This document shows, in pieces, positions 60,864-64,000 of a DNA stretch of 64,000 nucleotides. Within the stretch, counting starts at the first letter, position 1; each line of letters starts with the position of its first letter. This stretch comes from Kitasatospora sp. NBC_01246 (GTDB taxonomy: Bacteria > Actinomycetota > Actinomycetes > Streptomycetales > Streptomycetaceae), in NCBI RefSeq assembly GCF_036226505.1, contig NZ_CP108484.1, forward strand, positions 5,270,001 to 5,334,000, in the 5' to 3' direction. Under the pieces are notes generated by a model. It worked only from the letters and a program-made list of their open reading frames with translations, did not search any database and was not told where the DNA came from. The position numbers were made by a program, and so were the translations under genes.

Positions 60864-61988
60864 CTACAGCCAGCCGTTGCGGCGGAAGCCGCGGTACATC
60901 CCGATGCAGATCAGGACGACGCTGCCGAGCACCATCGGGTAGCCGTACTCGTGGTGCAGCTCCGGCATGTAGTCGAAGTTCATGCCGTAGACGCCGGTGA
61001 TCATGGTGGGCACGGCGAAGATCGCCGCCCAGGCGGTGATCTTGCGCATGTCCTCGTTCTGCGCGACCGACACCTGGGCCAGGTTGGCCTGGAGCAGCGA
61101 GTTCAGCAGTTCGTCGAAGCCGTGCACCTGCTCGGTGACCCGGGCGAGGTGGTCGGCGACATCCCGGAAGTACTTCTGGATGTCCGGGTCGACCAGCCGC
61201 TGGAGCGGCTCGGAGAGCTGCTGCATGGGCCGCAGCAGCGGTGTCACCGCGCGCTTGAACTCGAGGACCTCGCGCTTGAGCTGGTAGACCCGGCCGACGT
61301 CGGTGCCCCGGCCGCCCTTGTTGGAGAAGACGTCGAACTCGATCTCGTCGACGTCCGTCTGGAGCCGGTCGGCGACCAGCAGGTAGTTGTCCACCACGTG
61401 GTCGGCGATGGCGTGCAGCACTGCGGAGGGGCCCTTGGCCAGCAGCCCGGAACCGTCCGCGTCGGCCTCCAGCCGGTGCCGCAGCTCCTGCAGCGAACTG
61501 TGCCCGCCGTGCCGGACGGTGATGACGAAGTCCCGCCCGGCGAAGACCATCAGCTCGCCGGTCTCGACCACCTCGCTGGTCGGGGTGAGCTGGTCGTGCT
61601 CGACGTAGCGGATCGTCTTGAAGACGGCGAACAGCACGTCGTCGTACCGCTCGACCTTGGGCCGCTGGTGCGCGTGGACGGCGTCCTCGACCGCCAGCGG
61701 GTGCAGGCCGAAGCGCTGCGCGATGCCCTCGAACTCGGCCTCGGTCGGCTCGTGCAGTCCGATCCAGCTGAACGATGCCGCGCCGTCCGGCAGTTGCTGC
61801 GAGGCCTTCACCCGGCGGGCCGCCTCGCGCGGGCTGCAGCTCTCGCCGTGCCGCTTGCCGGACTGGTACACCGCGCAGTCCACCACCGCGGAGGCGGACT
61901 GGCCCGGGTGGATCGAGTCGAACAGGCCGCTCGCGGACCGGCGGCGGTTGGTGCGGACGGCTGCGCGCAGGCTGTTGATCATCGACAT
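60864..61988 (-). CDS. corA: magnesium/cobalt transporter CorA
   Basis: 374 aa from the ATG at 61988 (ATGTCGATG; GGGAG upstream). A long cytoplasmic N-terminal funnel, then two C-terminal helices with the GMN motif in VYGMNFDYMPELHHEYGYP. This is the Mg2+ selectivity signature of CorA. The C-terminus is Arg/Asn-rich (RGFRRNGWL). Confidence 0.94.
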   Translation of the reverse strand: MSMINSLRAAVRTNRRRSASGLFDSIHPGQSASAVVDCAVYQSGKRHGESCSPREAARRVKASQQLPDGAASFSWIGLHEPTEAEFEGIAQRFGLHPLAVEDAVHAHQRPKVERYDDVLFAVFKTIRYVEHDQLTPTSEVVETGELMVFAGRDFVITVRHGGHSSLQELRHRLEADADGSGLLAKGPSAVLHAIADHVVDNYLLVADRLQTDVDEIEFDVFSNKGGRGTDVGRVYQLKREVLEFKRAVTPLLRPMQQLSEPLQRLVDPDIQKYFRDVADHLARVTEQVHGFDELLNSLLQANLAQVSVAQNEDMRKITAWAAIFAVPTMITGVYGMNFDYMPELHHEYGYPMVLGSVVLICIGMYRGFRRNGWL

Positions 61989-62215
61989 GGCAGGCTCCCT
62001 GGGCAGGAGCCGCCGCACGGCGGCACGGTGGCGGATGGCCGTGGTGCGACGGCATGGAACACCGGTGGAATGACGCCTGCGGTCGGTCCTCGGCCTTGCT
62101 GGGGCTCGCGCTGGAACGACCGGACGCCGGTGAGGGTGCTCTCCCGGCCGGGGCCGACTTCGCCTGGGTCCGTCTCGAGGAACGCGGCTGCCGATCGGCT
62201 ACTGGTGCCGCTGTT

Positions 62216-62296
62216 TCAGCCTGCGAGGCGAGGGGTACGGGGAAGGCGTCCGGGCCGGGTAGAGCTGCCGGTACTGCATGGTCGGCTGGTATCCAC
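62216..62296 (-). CDS. candidate 26-aa leader peptide upstream of corA
   Basis: A GTG at 62296 lies 8 nt after AAGGAGGTGG. The frame encodes VDTSRPCSTGSS... and ends at a TGA at 62218-62216; 4 Pro and 5 Arg in 26 residues. An alternative ATG at 62279 in another frame gives a 26-residue peptide rich in Pro, Tyr and Arg but is too far from the Shine-Dalgarno sequence. Proline-rich leader peptides regulate Mg2+ transporters in enterobacteria, so a leader role is attractive but unproven. It could also be a spurious short ORF. Confidence 0.4.
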   Translation of the reverse strand: MDTSRPCSTGSSTRPGRLPRTPRLAG

Positions 62297-62429
62297 CGCA
62301 ACCACCTCCTTCACGCCGCTGCCCCGGAGAGAGGATCCCCGGTGGCCAGTCGCTCACACTAACATCTGACCGGGCATCGTCGCTGCGACGTTCTCCCGGT
62401 GGTCCTGCCGGCTCCGCGGCCGCACCGGT

Positions 62430-62435
62430 TACGCT
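62430..62435 (+). promoter_or_regulatory. leaderless-type -10 element of the SUFU-domain gene
   Basis: TACGCT lies 7 nt before the ATG at 62443, and no Shine-Dalgarno sequence is visible in that gap. Confidence 0.4.
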
Positions 62436-62442
62436 CACCGGC

Positions 62443-63090
62443 ATGGCGCACGACTTCCCGCTCTTCGGTGACCCCTCCGGCGGCTCCCACGACCCGGCCG
62501 GCCTCTCCCGGGAGGCCGTGCTGGCCGCCGTCGAGGCCCGGCTGCTGACCACCTTCGGCGAGCCGAGCGGCCGCGCCGCGGTCACCTTCCTCGGCGCGGA
62601 CCGGATCGAGGTGCTGCGCTTCGGTCCGGACGCCGAGGGGCTGGTCCGCTACGCCACGCTCGGGATGGCCGCCGCGCCGATGGCGGACCCGACCGCGCCG
62701 GTCGCCGACCAGGTCCGCGGCCCCCGCGCCGAACTGCTGCTGACGATCCGTGGGGCCCGCGACACCGTGCTCCGCACCCTGGCCACCTTCGCCGCGACGC
62801 CGCAGGTGGAGGGCCTGGTGCTGGCCCCCGGCGGCTCGCTGGACCTCGGCTCTCCGCTCTGGGACGGCGCGCCGTTCACTTCGGTGCTGGCAGCCGAACC
62901 GGGCGGTCTGGTGCCCGACCTGGAGCTCGACGAGCCGGCCGACCCGGTGCGCTTCCTCCCGCTGCTGCCGATGACGCCCAACGAGGCCGGCTGGAAGCGG
63001 GTGCACGGCGCGGCCGCGCTGGAGGAGCGCTGGCTGAAGCACGGCACCGATCTGCGCGACGCCGACCGCCGCGGGGTGCCGCTGGACTGA
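62443..63090 (+). CDS. suppressor-of-fused (SUFU) domain protein
   Basis: 215 aa. Features of the bacterial SUFU family: VEGLVLAPGGSLDL, FTSVLAAEPGG, LLPMTPNEAGWKRVHG and a C-terminal LEERWLKHGTDLRDADR. The family is common in actinobacteria as single genes; its role is unclear, though many homologues are immunity proteins of toxin systems. No toxin gene is adjacent. Confidence 0.85.
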   Translation: MAHDFPLFGDPSGGSHDPAGLSREAVLAAVEARLLTTFGEPSGRAAVTFLGADRIEVLRFGPDAEGLVRYATLGMAAAPMADPTAPVADQVRGPRAELLLTIRGARDTVLRTLATFAATPQVEGLVLAPGGSLDLGSPLWDGAPFTSVLAAEPGGLVPDLELDEPADPVRFLPLLPMTPNEAGWKRVHGAAALEERWLKHGTDLRDADRRGVPLD

Positions 63091-63131
63091 CGCCCGGTCA
63101 CCGGGGTCCGCAGGGCCCGGCGCCCGCCGCA

Positions 63132-63151
63132 GCGGGGGCGCGCGCCCCCGC
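63132..63151. terminator. bidirectional terminator, SUFU gene / PHP gene
   Basis: A 20-base perfect palindrome (10-base arms) between convergent genes. Confidence 0.65.
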
Positions 63152-63201
63152 CGGGCCCGGCGGTGTGCTCCCGCGCGCCCGCGCGTCCGGCCCGGGTGGG
63201 C

Positions 63202-64000
63202 TCAGCCCTCGATCGGCTTCGCGCCGGTGGCCTGGGCCAGCAGCGCCTCGTAGACGCCGGGGTCGGTGGTGTGCTCGCCGAGCCGGACGCTCTTGCGGCT
63301 GCCGTGGTAGTCGCTGGAACCGGTGGTCAGCAGGCCGAGGTCGGCGGCCAGTCCGCGCAGCCGGGCCCTGGTGGGCTCGTCGTGGTCGATGTGGTCGACC
63401 TCCAGCGCGGCGAGCCCGGCCGCCGCGAGGTCCGCGATCACCTGGTCGGAGACGGTCCGCCCGCGCTTGACCGCGCCCGGGTGGGCGAAGACCGGCACCC
63501 CGCCCGCCGCGCGGACCAGCCGGACGGCCTCGGCCGGGTCGGTCTCGTGCTTGCGGACGTCCGCCCGGCCGCCGTTGGCCAGCCATTGCGGGGTGAAGGC
63601 GTCGGAGACGGTGGCCACCACCCCCGCCTCGACCAGCGCGCTGGCGATGTGCGGCCGGCCGACCGAGCCGGTCCCGGCGATCCGCTGGACCTGCTCCCAG
63701 CTGATGTCGGCGCCCAGCGCGCGGCAGCGCTCGACGACGGCCCGCCCGCGGCGGAACCGGTCGGTGCGCACCAGCTCGCGCTCGCCGGCGAAGGCCGGCT
63801 CGGCCGGGTCGAAGAGGTAGGCCAGCAGGTGCAGGCTGATGCCGTCCACCGCGCAGGACAGCTCGGCGCCCGGGACGAGGCTCAGCCGGGTGCCGGAGGG
63901 CAGCGCGCGGACCGCCTCGGCGGCCTCGGCGTGGCCGGCCACCGTGTCGTGGTCGGTGAGCGCCACCACGTCCAGGCCCGCGGCGGCGGCCGCCGCGACC
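63202..64000 (-). CDS. PHP-domain phosphoesterase, 5' end outside the window
   Basis: The frame runs past the right edge, with coding-like sequence beyond the internal ATG at 63969, so the N-terminus is missing. Motifs LTDHDTVAGH, ELSCAVDGISLHLLAY, PVFAHPGA and TTGSSDYHG supply the metal ligands of a PHP domain of the YciV/RNase AM (3',5'-nucleoside bisphosphate phosphatase) type. Likely role: hydrolysis of pAp-like nucleotides or trimming of RNA ends. Confidence 0.85.
   Translation of the reverse strand, partial: VAAAAAAGLDVVALTDHDTVAGHAEAAEAVRALPSGTRLSLVPGAELSCAVDGISLHLLAYLFDPAEPAFAGERELVRTDRFRRGRAVVERCRALGADISWEQVQRIAGTGSVGRPHIASALVEAGVVATVSDAFTPQWLANGGRADVRKHETDPAEAVRLVRAAGGVPVFAHPGAVKRGRTVSDQVIADLAAAGLAALEVDHIDHDEPTRARLRGLAADLGLLTTGSSDYHGSRKSVRLGEHTTDPGVYEALLAQATGAKPIEG

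Larger units (their letters stand above)
61989..62442 (-). promoter_or_regulatory. long 5' region of corA
   Basis: 454 bases without a long gene. The corA-strand leader contains a perfect Shine-Dalgarno sequence (AAGGAGGTGG, 62311-62302) followed by a 26-codon ORF, about 230 nt before corA. A CCGCC...GGCGG hairpin lies close to the corA start. On the other strand the right end holds the promoter of the SUFU gene. Confidence 0.55.

Noticed and set aside
60793..62301. Long frame starting at a TTG next to the strong Shine-Dalgarno sequence and running antiphase through corA
   Set aside because: The TTG at 62301 touches the Shine-Dalgarno sequence and cannot be used. Beyond the first 90 or so codons the frame is only a shadow of corA.

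Overview
The window is high-GC actinobacterial chromosome, from Streptomyces or the closely related Kitasatospora. The evidence is third-position G/C bias in every gene, frequent GTG/TTG starts, a mycothiol gene (mshB), PAS-GAF-PP2C-ATPase regulators, and a gene order (dapE, LOG protein, folP2-like, tag, DUF3117, O-methyltransferase/sigE, anti-sigma factor, tatB, mrp, DUF1003, MgtE_N-CBS, corA) that parallels the mycobacterial sigE neighbourhood. I see no rRNA, tRNA, CRISPR array, insertion sequence or prophage, so this reads as core chromosome.

Layout. (1) 1-5113: two tandem multidomain PP2C phosphatases, the first cut by the window edge. (2) 5252-29432: a peptide-uptake region. Three complete five-gene oligopeptide ABC operons, each SBP-permease-permease-ATPase-ATPase (I 9761-15441, II 15633-21469, III 21882-27664), lie head to tail. 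An orphan lipoprotein SBP flanks them on each side, and typA sits before operon I. Family and locus context (typA, several Opp operons, then mshB) recall the bldK region of S. coelicolor. (3) 29611-33724, minus strand: a VanW/PG_binding_4-type membrane protein, a small membrane protein, mshB and a second small membrane ORF. (4) 34041-36230: an S9 prolyl-oligopeptidase-type peptidase. (5) 36558-40128: an ABC-2 exporter with a DesK/DesR-like two-component system behind two abutting palindromes. (6) 40171-51540: SirB1-type protein, GNAT enzyme, ferredoxin, dapC, two exported or anchored proteins, dapE, LOG, folP2-like, DivIVA-like, tag, enoyl-CoA hydratase, DUF3117. (7) 51712-54995: O-methyltransferase divergent from the ECF sigma factor sigE, followed by its zinc-type anti-sigma factor and tatB. 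(8) 55204-64000: hypothetical protein, mrp, DUF1003 and PRC-MgtE_N-CBS proteins, PNPOx-like protein, EamA transporter, corA, SUFU-domain protein, and a PHP-domain protein cut by the right edge.

How it works together. The first third is devoted to importing oligopeptides, a nutritional and in streptomycetes also developmental function, and each operon carries a strong hairpin between the SBP gene and the permease genes. Operons I and III share long identical DNA patches inside their ATPase genes, as do II and III, which suggests gene conversion. The second half is envelope, diaminopimelate and stress biology. sigE is preceded by a near-perfect ECF promoter and so is probably autoregulated. Several genes without a convincing Shine-Dalgarno sequence have a -10 element 6-8 nt before the start codon, which is typical of leaderless transcripts.
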